Source of the DNA: CAZMSQ01 sp964569025 | GTDB taxonomy: Bacteria; Bacteroidota; Bacteroidia; Chitinophagales; Saprospiraceae | DNA length: 64,000 nucleotides | NCBI GenBank assembly: GCA_964569025.1 | Contig: CAZMSQ010000003.1 | Span: 53,409 to 117,408 of the forward strand | Direction: 5' to 3' | In this document: piece by piece, positions 56,514 through 64,000 of the stretch | How the letters are laid out: the number at the start of each line of letters is the position of its first letter | Numbering within the stretch: the stretch's first letter is position 1 | Program-made: the position numbers and the translations under genes | Notes under the pieces: model-generated | Told to the model about the DNA's origin: nothing | The model's input: the letters and a program-made list of their open reading frames with translations, nothing else | The model's database searches: none

Positions 56514-56521
56514 TACCTTTG
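56514..56521 (+). promoter_or_regulatory. -7 box of metG
   Basis: TACCTTTG matches TAnnTTTG exactly, 47 bases before the GTG start. A -33 box is not clear. Confidence 0.45.
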
Positions 56522-56567
56522 GGCTTTTGGAACCTTCACATTTTGCACCATACAAACCACCCGGACC

Positions 56568-58688
56568 GTGAAAAAGCACCTGATCACCTCCGCCCTCCCC
56601 TACGCAAATGGCGCCCTGCATCTGGGCCACTTGGCCGGTGCCTATCTGCCAGCAGATATCTACGCACGCTACCTGCGATTACAGGGACGCGATGTGGTGT
56701 TTGTATGTGGCTCCGACGAGCATGGCGCAGCTATCACCATGCGGGCCAAGCGGGAGGGGGTGTCACCAAAGGAAATCATCGACAAGTACCACACGCTCAA
56801 TAAATCATCCTTTGAACGACTCGGCATTTCATTCGATATCTACCATCGCACAAGCTCATCCCTTCATCACGAAACTGCGCAGGCATTCTTCAAAACCCTT
56901 CACGACAAGGGGGGAGAATTTGAGGAGCGCACCACAGAGCAGTATTATGACGAGGACTATGACCAGTTTCTGGCCGACCGCTACATAAAGGGCACCTGCC
57001 CGAAGTGCGGGTATGAAGAGGCGTATGGCGACCAGTGTGAAAGCTGCGGGTCGGATCTTTCGCCCCGCGAGCTGGTCAATCCAGTTTCCATGCTGAGTGG
57101 CAAGGCACCAGTGCTGCGAGATACGACCCACTGGTATTTCCGGCTGGACAAACACGAAGGGTGGTTGAGAGAATGGATTGAGAATGGCCGGCTGGACGGA
57201 AAGCAGCACCATGATCCTTCAGGGTGGAAGCGACATGTGACCGGGCAGTGCCTCTCATGGCTCGATCAGGGCCTCCAGCCGAGGGCCATCACGAGGGATT
57301 TGGATTGGGGCATTCCGGTGCCTTTACCCGGAGCCGAAGGGAAGGTGCTGTATGTCTGGTTTGATGCCCCGATTGGGTATATCTCTGCCACGCGCCAATG
57401 GGCTGCAGACAACGGGAAGGACTGGCAAGATTACTGGATGGATGGGCGCGGGCATGATCTGGAGCTGATTCACTTTATTGGCAAAGACAATATTGTGTTT
57501 CACTGCATCGTCTTTCCCGCCATGCTCAGGGCGCATGGCGGCTATGCGTTGCCCAAAAATGTGCCAGCCAATCAGTTTCTGAATTTTGAGGGCGAAAAAT
57601 TTTCAAAATCGCGTGGCTGGGGCATCGAGCAGCATGTGTATCTGGAGGAATTCCGTGACTTTCCCAATAAGGAAGACGCACTGCGGTATGCCCTGATTCG
57701 CAACATGCCTGAAAATCGGGACAGTGACTTCAAGTGGGACGAATTCGTAGAATACCACGACAAAGAGCTGGCTGACAACCTTGGCAACTTCATCAATCGG
57801 GTGGTGGTGCTGACGAATAAATACTACGAGGGTGTCACCCCTGCCTGCTCAACGCCCCTCAAGGATACCCTCGTTCCAATCACGGAGCATGCCGCTAAAC
57901 TCTGTGAGCAGATCGAAGCGTACACCTTCAAGGCGGCTGTTCAGACCCTGATGGAGCTCTCCTCCTGGGGCAATGTCTATTTACAGGATGCAGCCCCATG
58001 GGCCATCTACAAAACAGACCCTGATAGCCAGAAAATTGCCGACACCATGGCGGTAAGCCTCCAGGTGGCTGCTGCCCTGAGTGTTTTGTGCGAGCCTTTC
58101 ATCCCATTCACTGCTGCTCGTCTGCGTAACGTACTCAACCTTCCTCCACTCGAAAATGGCGATTTAGGCCTCGCCCTGCAAGCCCTTGAGGCGGGTAAGC
58201 CACTTATCCCGAAAGGCCATTGCATTGGTGAGCCGGAAATCCTATTCGCCAAAATTCAGGACCGTAAAGACAGCAGTCGCCTTGAAATCATTGAGCGACA
58301 GAAAGCCCTGCTGGCAGACATCCTCGAAGCCGAGCAAACCACGGACTATCCGCCGCTCAAGCCCGAGATTCAGTTTGAAGATTTCAACAAGCTGGACCTG
58401 CGCGTGGGTCGCATCACCGCCGCCGAAAAAGTACCAAAAGCCAAAAAGCTGCTCAACCTCACGGTTGATATGGGCTTTGAGCAGCGTACCATTGTCTCAG
58501 GTATTGCAGAATTTTTCGAAGCCGAATCGGTGGTGGGGCGGCAGGTCGTGGTGGTGGCGAATCTGGCGCCTCGCAAACTACGTGGCATTTTGTCTCAGGG
58601 CATGATTCTGATGGCCGAGAATGCTGCCGGGGAATTGGTATTTGTGGGGCCGGAAGGAGAAGGGCAAGAGGGGTTTGGAGTGAGGTAG
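56568..58688 (+). CDS. metG: Methionyl-tRNA synthetase
   Basis: 706 residues from GTG 56568 (VKKHLITSALPYANGALHLGHLAGAYLP); a frame starting at 56496 lies over the promoter. HIGH motif HLGH, a zinc knuckle (CPKCGYEEAYGDQCESCG), the KMSKS loop as KFSKSRGWG, and the C-terminal tRNA-binding EMAP/Trbp111 domain (FEDFNKLDLRVGRITAAEKVPKA). Charges initiator and elongator tRNA-Met. Convergent with rimK, 11 bases apart. Confidence 0.97.
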   Translation: MKKHLITSALPYANGALHLGHLAGAYLPADIYARYLRLQGRDVVFVCGSDEHGAAITMRAKREGVSPKEIIDKYHTLNKSSFERLGISFDIYHRTSSSLHHETAQAFFKTLHDKGGEFEERTTEQYYDEDYDQFLADRYIKGTCPKCGYEEAYGDQCESCGSDLSPRELVNPVSMLSGKAPVLRDTTHWYFRLDKHEGWLREWIENGRLDGKQHHDPSGWKRHVTGQCLSWLDQGLQPRAITRDLDWGIPVPLPGAEGKVLYVWFDAPIGYISATRQWAADNGKDWQDYWMDGRGHDLELIHFIGKDNIVFHCIVFPAMLRAHGGYALPKNVPANQFLNFEGEKFSKSRGWGIEQHVYLEEFRDFPNKEDALRYALIRNMPENRDSDFKWDEFVEYHDKELADNLGNFINRVVVLTNKYYEGVTPACSTPLKDTLVPITEHAAKLCEQIEAYTFKAAVQTLMELSSWGNVYLQDAAPWAIYKTDPDSQKIADTMAVSLQVAAALSVLCEPFIPFTAARLRNVLNLPPLENGDLGLALQALEAGKPLIPKGHCIGEPEILFAKIQDRKDSSRLEIIERQKALLADILEAEQTTDYPPLKPEIQFEDFNKLDLRVGRITAAEKVPKAKKLLNLTVDMGFEQRTIVSGIAEFFEAESVVGRQVVVVANLAPRKLRGILSQGMILMAENAAGELVFVGPEGEGQEGFGVR

Positions 58689-58699
58689 GAGAATAAAGA

Positions 58700-59572
58700 T
58701 TACTCACCCTTCACCTCCATCCATTCCACAATCCTCCCGGCCACATCCACCCGAGTCACCGTTTCAATCCCTTCCAACCCGGGCGAGGCATTGACCTCCA
58801 GCACCAGCGGACCCCGTTGAGATGTCAGCAAATCCACCCCTGCCACATCGAGCCCCATGACACGGGCTGCGCGTACTGCCACATCTTCCTGCTCCGGAGT
58901 AAGCGTCACCGGATGGCCCTCGCCGCCGAGATGGAGGTTGGCCCGAAACTCCCCGTCTGCCGGGGTGCGCTGCATGGTAGCCACAACCTCGCCACCCACC
59001 ACCAGTACGCGCAGGTCTGCGCCCTTGCTTTCGCGGATGTATTCCTGCACGATGAAGCGCTGACGAGCGGCCTGAAAGGCATCAATAATCGCCAAAGCAG
59101 TTTGTCTGTTTTCAACCAGCACGACCCCCATCCCGTGAGTCCCTTGCAGGAGTTTGATAATAATTGGCAGGCCACCGACTGAGTCGATAAGTGATTCGGG
59201 GTCGTGGTTGGTATGAGAGAAGACAGTTTTTGGAATCTGCAAGCCCTCGCCGGCCAGCAGCTGGCAGGCGCGAAGTTTGTCGCGAGAACGGATCAAGGCA
59301 TCGGAACTAACGGTTGTGCTGACCCCCATCAGTTCGAATTGACGGATAACAGCTGCGCCCTGGTCCGTCATGGAGGCACCAACCCGGGGCAAGATGGCGT
59401 CCACGTGACCCAGTGACCGTCCTTCGTACAGGAGCTTCGGCTCAATTCCAACACAAATCTCGCAATTCAAAAAATCAATCACGTGGGCATTATGCCCGCG
59501 GGCGCGGGCTGCACGCAGAAGACTCTGGGTGCTGTAGAGATGGGTGCCGCGTGACAGGATAAGCAGGCGCAT
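58700..59572 (-). CDS. rimK: RimK-type ATP-grasp ligase
   Basis: 290 residues. ILPRVGASMTDQGAAVIRQFELMG, LIRSRDKLRACQLLAGEGL, IIKLLQGTHGMGVVLVEN, QEYIRESKGADLRVLVVGG and a metal-binding LEVNASPGLEG match the RimK family. E. coli RimK adds glutamates to the C-terminus of S6; other family members make different peptide bonds. No usual partner is adjacent. Confidence 0.9.
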   Translation of the reverse strand: MRLLILSRGTHLYSTQSLLRAARARGHNAHVIDFLNCEICVGIEPKLLYEGRSLGHVDAILPRVGASMTDQGAAVIRQFELMGVSTTVSSDALIRSRDKLRACQLLAGEGLQIPKTVFSHTNHDPESLIDSVGGLPIIIKLLQGTHGMGVVLVENRQTALAIIDAFQAARQRFIVQEYIRESKGADLRVLVVGGEVVATMQRTPADGEFRANLHLGGEGHPVTLTPEQEDVAVRAARVMGLDVAGVDLLTSQRGPLVLEVNASPGLEGIETVTRVDVAGRIVEWMEVKGE

Positions 59573-59627
59573 GGGCGTGTAGAATCAGTGACGCCCTGCA
59601 CCATGCAGTGCGCTTTGAGGGTTTGAA

Positions 59628-59660
59628 ATTGCAACTTCTTCGTGGATTTACCTACCTTTA
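59628..59660 (+). promoter_or_regulatory. Possible promoter of the MFS-mce-TauE operon
   Basis: ATTG at 59628-59631 and TACCTTTA at 59653-59660, 21 bases apart. The -7 box misses only its final G. The ATG is at 59687. Confidence 0.4.
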
Positions 59661-59686
59661 AGGGTATCTTTTTGAACACAATCAAC

Positions 59687-61006
59687 ATGTCCTCTTCTCC
59701 CACACCAGTCAATGACAAACGCACCATCAATGCCTGGGCCATGTTTGACTGGGCCAATTCGTCCTATGCGTTGGTCATTATGACCGCCATTTTCCCCATT
59801 TATTTTGAGAATGTGGCTGACAACCCCATCCGCCTGTTAGGTTGGGAATTCTCAAATTCTACCATTCTCTCCTATACATTTTCAGCGGCCTATCTGCTTA
59901 TCGCTATAGTCTCTCCAGCCCTGTCCGGCATTGCCGACTACGGTGATCGAAAGAAGTTTTTCATGCAGGTATTTACTTGGATGGGGGCCATTGGTTGCAT
60001 GACACTGTTTTTCTTTACCGATGCCGACACGACTTGGATTGGACTGGCCTCCTTGATGCTGGCTACCATCGGATTTGCGGGCGCCCTTGTCTTTTACAAT
60101 GCCTACCTCCCGTTGATTGCCACCCCCGACCGGTATGATTTTATCAGTGCTAAGGGGTTTGTGTACGGATACATCGGCAGTCTTATCCTGCTTGTGGTCA
60201 ATCTGGTCATCTTCATGAAATACGAGTGGTTCGGCCTTCCTGACGGGGGCATGGCGGCACGGATTGACTTTGTGCTGGTGGGGCTTTGGTGGATTGGTTT
60301 TGCCCAGATTCCATTTCGCAGGCTACCGCCTGACAGGCCACTCGAAACACCCATGTACAAGCTGGTCAGCAAAGGCTTCGGAGAAATCCGCCGGGTGTGG
60401 AATGAGGTCCGCCATGAAGTCCACACCCGCCGTTTTCTGGTGGCGTTTTTCTGCTTCAGCGCCGCTTCACAAACGGTGTTCTTTCTGGCAACTCTCTTTG
60501 CCACAAAAGAACTGCAAATAGAAACGACCAAGCTCATTATGACCATTCTTCTACTCCAGGTAGTGGGCATCGGGGGGGCGTATCTGTTTGCATGGCTCAG
60601 CAAGTTGTGGGGCAACAAGCGGGCCCTCATTCTGACGCTGGTTACCTGGATGGTGGTCTGCCTCATCGCCTATTTTACCACTGAAGAATGGCAGTTCTTT
60701 CTTGTAGCAGCCTTATTGGGTCTCGTCATGGGAGGCGTACAGGCCCTTTCAAGAGCGACCTATTCTAAATTCTTCCCAACAGACCTCCACGACACTACCT
60801 CACATTTCAGCTTTTATGATGTACTGGAAAAGGGAGCCATTGTATTTGGCACCTTTAGTTTCGGGCTGATTGAGCAACTTACCGGAAGTATGCGCAACAG
60901 CGTGCTTTTTCTCATTCTTTTCTTCATCATCGGCATCGCACTGCTTTGGCGTGTCAAGGTCATCCCGGCCGATGCCCAGCACCTTTCAACCACACAAATA
61001 CAATGA
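59687..61006 (+). CDS. MFS transporter, UMF1 (Atg22-like) family
   Basis: 439 residues from ATG 59687, 12 spans. The family start WAMFDWANSSYALVIMTAIFPIYF is diagnostic, as are GIADYGDRKKFFM and MGGVQALSRATYSKFFP. Found in many Bacteroidota; substrate unknown, with amino-acid export as one idea. The stop overlaps the mce start (ATGA), so the two are translated together. Confidence 0.9.
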   Translation: MSSSPTPVNDKRTINAWAMFDWANSSYALVIMTAIFPIYFENVADNPIRLLGWEFSNSTILSYTFSAAYLLIAIVSPALSGIADYGDRKKFFMQVFTWMGAIGCMTLFFFTDADTTWIGLASLMLATIGFAGALVFYNAYLPLIATPDRYDFISAKGFVYGYIGSLILLVVNLVIFMKYEWFGLPDGGMAARIDFVLVGLWWIGFAQIPFRRLPPDRPLETPMYKLVSKGFGEIRRVWNEVRHEVHTRRFLVAFFCFSAASQTVFFLATLFATKELQIETTKLIMTILLLQVVGIGGAYLFAWLSKLWGNKRALILTLVTWMVVCLIAYFTTEEWQFFLVAALLGLVMGGVQALSRATYSKFFPTDLHDTTSHFSFYDVLEKGAIVFGTFSFGLIEQLTGSMRNSVLFLILFFIIGIALLWRVKVIPADAQHLSTTQIQ

Positions 61007-61419
61007 CTCGTCTGGAACATATCGGTATTGCCGTTAAGGATCTCGAAGCGAGCAATGAGCTTTTTTCCCTCCTTCTGGGAAAGAAGCCATATAAAGTTGA
61101 GGAAGTCCTCTCGGAGAATGTCCTGACTTCGTTTTTCAAAATCGGCGAGTCAAAAATCGAACTACTCGAAGCCACTTCGCCTGAAAGTGCGATCGCCAAA
61201 CATCTCGAAAAACGGGGCGAAGGGCTGCACCATATCGCCTTCGAAGTAGAAGATATCCGTTCGGAAATGCAGCGCCTCAGGCAAGCCGGCTTCACCCTCC
61301 TCAACGACGAGCCCAAGCGCGGAGCCGACAATAAGCTCGTGTGTTTTTTGCACCCAAAGGGTACCAATCGGGTATTGATTGAGTTGTGCCAGGACATCCG
61401 AGAGGAGGATCAGGCCTGA
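61003..61419 (+). CDS. mce: Methylmalonyl-CoA epimerase
   Basis: 138 residues. Vicinal-oxygen-chelate fold with metal ligands in EHIGIAVKDL (His), LHHIAFEVEDI (His) and VLIELCQ (Glu), plus FFKIGESKIELLEATSPES. Interconverts R and S methylmalonyl-CoA for propionate catabolism or synthesis. The methylmalonyl-CoA mutase is not in the window. Starts within the MFS stop. Confidence 0.94.
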   Translation: MTRLEHIGIAVKDLEASNELFSLLLGKKPYKVEEVLSENVLTSFFKIGESKIELLEATSPESAIAKHLEKRGEGLHHIAFEVEDIRSEMQRLRQAGFTLLNDEPKRGADNKLVCFLHPKGTNRVLIELCQDIREEDQA

Positions 61420-61420
61420 A

Positions 61421-62194
61421 ATGGAGTTTTCTCAATACCTCATTGCCATCGCCGGTGGCTTCATCGCCGGGGCGATTAACACCCTTGCCGGCAATGGCTC
61501 AGCCATCACCCTGACCATCCTGACTGAAATCTTGCAGCTCCCCCCCAACATCGCCAACGGTACAAACCGGATCGGCGTCTTTTTCCAGACTTCCCTGGGC
61601 GCCTTTGAATTTTATCGTCACGGCAAGTTGCAGCTCAGGCGCAGTGGTTTGTATATTCTTATTACCATCATTGGCTCAGTTGGAGGTGTTGCCACCGCCA
61701 TCATGGTGACCCATGCCCAATTCAAGGCCGTATTCAGTTACCTCCTTGTTTTCATGCTCATCACCATCCTTGTCAAGCCAGGCCGCTGGCTCAAACCTTC
61801 CGAGCAATCTTTCCGCCTACCCTTGTGGGCCAGCATCCCCCTTTTTCTGGCCCTCGGATTTTACGGTGGCTTTATTCAGATGGGCATGGGTATCTTCTTC
61901 CTCGCTGCCATGGTCCTTCTGGCCCGCTACTCCATCATAGAGGGCAACGCTGTCAAACTCTTCGTAGTTGGCGCCTACACCTTCATCGTCATCCTGATAT
62001 TCCAATGGCGCGGCCTCATCGACTGGCAGGCCGGCCTCATCATGGCCATCGGTCAGTCAGCCGGCGGCTGGCTCACCGCCAATCTTGCCGCCCGCCTCCC
62101 CGGCGCTAGCGTCTGGGCCTACCGCCTACTCGTCGTCATCGTAGTCCTGGCCATCCTCCTGGCCTTTGACCTCCTCTCCCTCACCCCCCACTAA
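61421..62194 (+). CDS. TauE/SafE family sulfite-exporter-like protein
   Basis: 257 residues, about eight spans. GGFIAGAINTLAGNGSAITL is the TauE/SafE repeat start, followed by NGTNRIGVFFQT and a second repeat GFYGGFIQMGMGIFFLA. A purine-rich AGAGGAGG precedes the ATG at 61421. Exports or imports a sulfur-type organic anion; substrate unknown. Two bases after mce. Confidence 0.88.
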   Translation: MEFSQYLIAIAGGFIAGAINTLAGNGSAITLTILTEILQLPPNIANGTNRIGVFFQTSLGAFEFYRHGKLQLRRSGLYILITIIGSVGGVATAIMVTHAQFKAVFSYLLVFMLITILVKPGRWLKPSEQSFRLPLWASIPLFLALGFYGGFIQMGMGIFFLAAMVLLARYSIIEGNAVKLFVVGAYTFIVILIFQWRGLIDWQAGLIMAIGQSAGGWLTANLAARLPGASVWAYRLLVVIVVLAILLAFDLLSLTPH

Positions 62195-62198
62195 CCCC

Positions 62199-62214
62199 GT
62201 CCGACCGCTATACC
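62199..62214. repeat. Truncated copy of the dispersed palindromic repeat at the gap edge
   Basis: GTCCGACCGCTATA (62199-62212) matches half of the element at 25751-25805 in the same bases and order, and is cut 2 bases later by the 100-N gap. The hidden part probably holds more of the repeat. Confidence 0.75.
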
Positions 62215-62314
62215 NNNNNNNNNNNNNNNNNNNNNNNNNNNNNNNNNNNNNNNNNNNNNNNNNNNNNNNNNNNNNNNNNNNNNNNNNNNNNNNNNNNNNN
62301 NNNNNNNNNNNNNN
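62215..62314. other. Assembly gap of 100 N
   Basis: Exactly 100 unknown bases, a usual placeholder for unknown length. Repeat sequence borders it on the left. Confidence 0.98.
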
Positions 62315-62467
62315 ACTGGCACAGGCCTTGATTTCAGCGGAATGAGAGGGGTAAATGGAAACACGTAGCCAATTGTTAACCTTTTTTTAAGATGGGGTTC
62401 TGGCATACGAATTTTTCATTCCCGTAAGTTAATTTTTCCATTCTTCATCATTAAAACGCATGAGTCT

Positions 62468-63991
62468 ATGAAAAGGACAATGGTATTTTCGGGCCTCATT
62501 GCACTGGTCGTCTCACTGGGTACGATTGGGGCCTTCCAACTGATGAATGGCGGTGAGCGTGCCATTCGTATTGAGCATATTGAAAGTAGCCCGGCACGGG
62601 GAGTGCTGATGAGTGTTGACGAAAACGGAGCCATTACCCCGCTAAACTTCACTGAAACAGCAGCGAAGGTGGTTGATGCTGTGGTGCATATTAAGAGCAC
62701 CCAAACCATTGAAGCAAGGCGTCAGGAGCCACGGGGGTATCGGCAAATGCCGGATCCATTTCGGGATTTCTTTGGTGAGCGTGGGAATCCTTTTGAGGAG
62801 TTTTTCAGATTTGAGCAGCCACGAGGGCCAGAGGCACGGGTAGGTACAGGCTCTGGAGTCATCATAAACCCTGATGGGTACATTGTGACCAATAACCATG
62901 TGATAGCCGATGCAGATGATATCGAGGTCACTTTGGCTGATAATCAATCATTCAAAGCCCGGGTTGTAGGTACAGACCCCAGCACTGATCTCGCACTTTT
63001 GCAGATTAAAGCAGACGGCCTGCCTTCTTTGCCTCTGGTCAATAGCGATGATGTGCAGGTTGGAGAGTGGGTATTGGCTGTGGGCAATCCGTTGGGCCTG
63101 AATTCGACTGTAACTGCAGGGATCGTGAGTGCCAAGGGTCGAAACATCAACATCTTGCGCGAGCGTTTTGCGGTAGAGAGTTTTATACAAACGGATGCAG
63201 CCATTAATCCCGGCAACAGTGGAGGAGCACTTGTTAATCTGCAAGGGGGGCTGTTGGGCATCAATACTGCCATTGCGAGTCCGACTGGCACTTACGCCGG
63301 TTATGGCTTTGCTGTGCCCAGCAACATAGTCAGCAAGGTGGTGGAAGATCTCCTGGAGTTCGGGAGTGTCCAACGGGGTGTATTGGGCGTCATGATTCGT
63401 TCAGTTGATGGCAATCTGGCCCGCGAGAAAGATCTGAGCACCACAACCGGCGTCTTTGTTGACAGCCTTCTCGAAAACAGCGCAGCAGCAGCAGCTGGCA
63501 TCCAGCCCGGAGACGTCATCATAGCCATTAATGACAACGAGGTGAAAAGCTCGCCTGAGCTCCAGGAGCTCATCGCTCGCCGCCGACCCGGTGATGTTGT
63601 GGAGGTTCGCGTCTTGCGAAACGGCAGTCCGAAAATATTCAATGTAACACTTAATACGCGAAACGGACGCCCTGCCATTGCAGCCTCCAAAAATCAAGCT
63701 GATGACCTTCCCTCCCTACTCGGTGCAGAGTTCGAAACCATAGAAAAAGACCTGGCCACTCGACTCGATATTGAAGGTGGCGTCAAAATTGTCTCACTGT
63801 CTGATGGACGCTTACGCCAGCAAACAGATATCAGGGAAGGCTTCATCATCACCCGCATTGACCGTGAGCCTGTCACCAACGTCGAATCCCTCGAAAAGGC
63901 TTTGTCTTCCAAACGCGGTGGCGTCATGCTGGAAGGCGTCTACGAGGACGTACCTGGTACCTTTTACTATGCCTTTGGAATGCCCGGCTAA
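62468..63991 (+). CDS. degP: HtrA/DegP family serine protease with two PDZ domains
   Basis: 507 residues. N-terminal hydrophobic anchor or signal, then the trypsin-like core with His144 (NNHVIADAD), Asp174 (STDLALLQI) and Ser251 (NPGNSGGALV). PDZ1 is RGVLGVMIRSVDG...GIQPGDVIIAINDNEV. PDZ2 is shorter and divergent (VKIVSLSDGRLRQQ...REGFIITRIDREPV). A periplasmic protease-chaperone that removes misfolded envelope proteins. The start is the only ATG with a fitting signal. Complete: stop TAA at 63989-63991. Confidence 0.95.
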   Translation: MKRTMVFSGLIALVVSLGTIGAFQLMNGGERAIRIEHIESSPARGVLMSVDENGAITPLNFTETAAKVVDAVVHIKSTQTIEARRQEPRGYRQMPDPFRDFFGERGNPFEEFFRFEQPRGPEARVGTGSGVIINPDGYIVTNNHVIADADDIEVTLADNQSFKARVVGTDPSTDLALLQIKADGLPSLPLVNSDDVQVGEWVLAVGNPLGLNSTVTAGIVSAKGRNINILRERFAVESFIQTDAAINPGNSGGALVNLQGGLLGINTAIASPTGTYAGYGFAVPSNIVSKVVEDLLEFGSVQRGVLGVMIRSVDGNLAREKDLSTTTGVFVDSLLENSAAAAAGIQPGDVIIAINDNEVKSSPELQELIARRRPGDVVEVRVLRNGSPKIFNVTLNTRNGRPAIAASKNQADDLPSLLGAEFETIEKDLATRLDIEGGVKIVSLSDGRLRQQTDIREGFIITRIDREPVTNVESLEKALSSKRGGVMLEGVYEDVPGTFYYAFGMPG

Positions 63992-63992
63992 C

Positions 63993-64000
63993 TGGTCCGA
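63993..64000. repeat. Possible start of another dispersed repeat copy at the right edge
   Basis: TGGTCCGA after the degP stop resembles CTGGTCGGAC that opens the element at 44992. Too short for proof; the window ends here. Confidence 0.4.

Overview
The window is a compact, gene-dense stretch of a Bacteroidota chromosome, most likely from Saprospirales (Lewinella/Phaeodactylibacter-like); that order is my inference, not proven by any single gene. Pointers to the phylum are five secreted proteins with C-terminal type IX secretion (T9SS) signals of type A or B, SprB repeats, DUF4293, Lacal_2735 and TIGR03643 family proteins, an OstA-like protein, PSP1/RicT beside holB, and promoters of the Bacteroidota TAnnTTTG type. 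Two assembly gaps (10 and 100 N) show that this is a draft assembly.

Layout. 0-6.5 kb: an LptC-like lipoprotein (cut by the left edge) downstream of a large SprB-repeat T9SS protein, then pssA-purS-rsmI and a PKD/dockerin-like T9SS protein. 6.7-13.3 kb: an unassigned helical protein, a frameshifted lpdA, ricT, holB, glutathione peroxidase and a QueD-like protein. 13.5-18.3 kb: two T9SS type A proteins (one with an Omp28/thioredoxin-like N-terminus) and a CPA1 cation/proton antiporter. 18.4-24.2 kb: a likely light/photo-oxidative stress island (Lacal_2735 protein, SDR, flavin reductase, photolyase, hydrolase, TIGR03643 protein, CrtD-like desaturase). 24.2-33.2 kb: modBA without modC, a membrane GT2 glycosyltransferase, an NSS symporter, era, a K+ channel, glyA and an HMA protein. 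33.3-44.9 kb: a secreted subtilase, a FemAB/GNAT-like protein, truA, clpX-clpP-tig with tRNA-Leu(UAG), a bifunctional Rel and a FolB-CWC fusion. 45.1-56.3 kb: a glutaryl-CoA-type acyl-CoA dehydrogenase, an OmpA-family protein, DUF4293, a DAO oxidoreductase, an OstA-like protein, a PAS-AraC regulator, an L27-HhH fusion, L21, an aspartyl protease with PDZ, and marC. 56.5-64 kb: metG, rimK, a UMF1-type MFS protein, mce, a TauE/SafE protein and an HtrA protease.

How it fits together. Most genes are housekeeping: protein quality control (tig, clpPX, htrA), translation (rplU, rpmA, metG, truA, rsmI, era), stringent response, outer-membrane biogenesis (LptC, OstA) and acyl-CoA catabolism. The least ordinary content is (i) a dispersed palindromic intergenic repeat built from GTCSGAC and CTATAG, at four places including an assembly gap and the right edge; (ii) a tandem array of 34-35 bp hairpin repeats plus a 23-bp inverted repeat covering the end of marC; (iii) two unusual fusions, FolB-CWC and L27-HhH; and (iv) the light-response island, whose SDR lacks the catalytic tyrosine and which holds a small HTH-like TIGR03643 protein. 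I saw no CRISPR array, transposase, prophage or rRNA operon.
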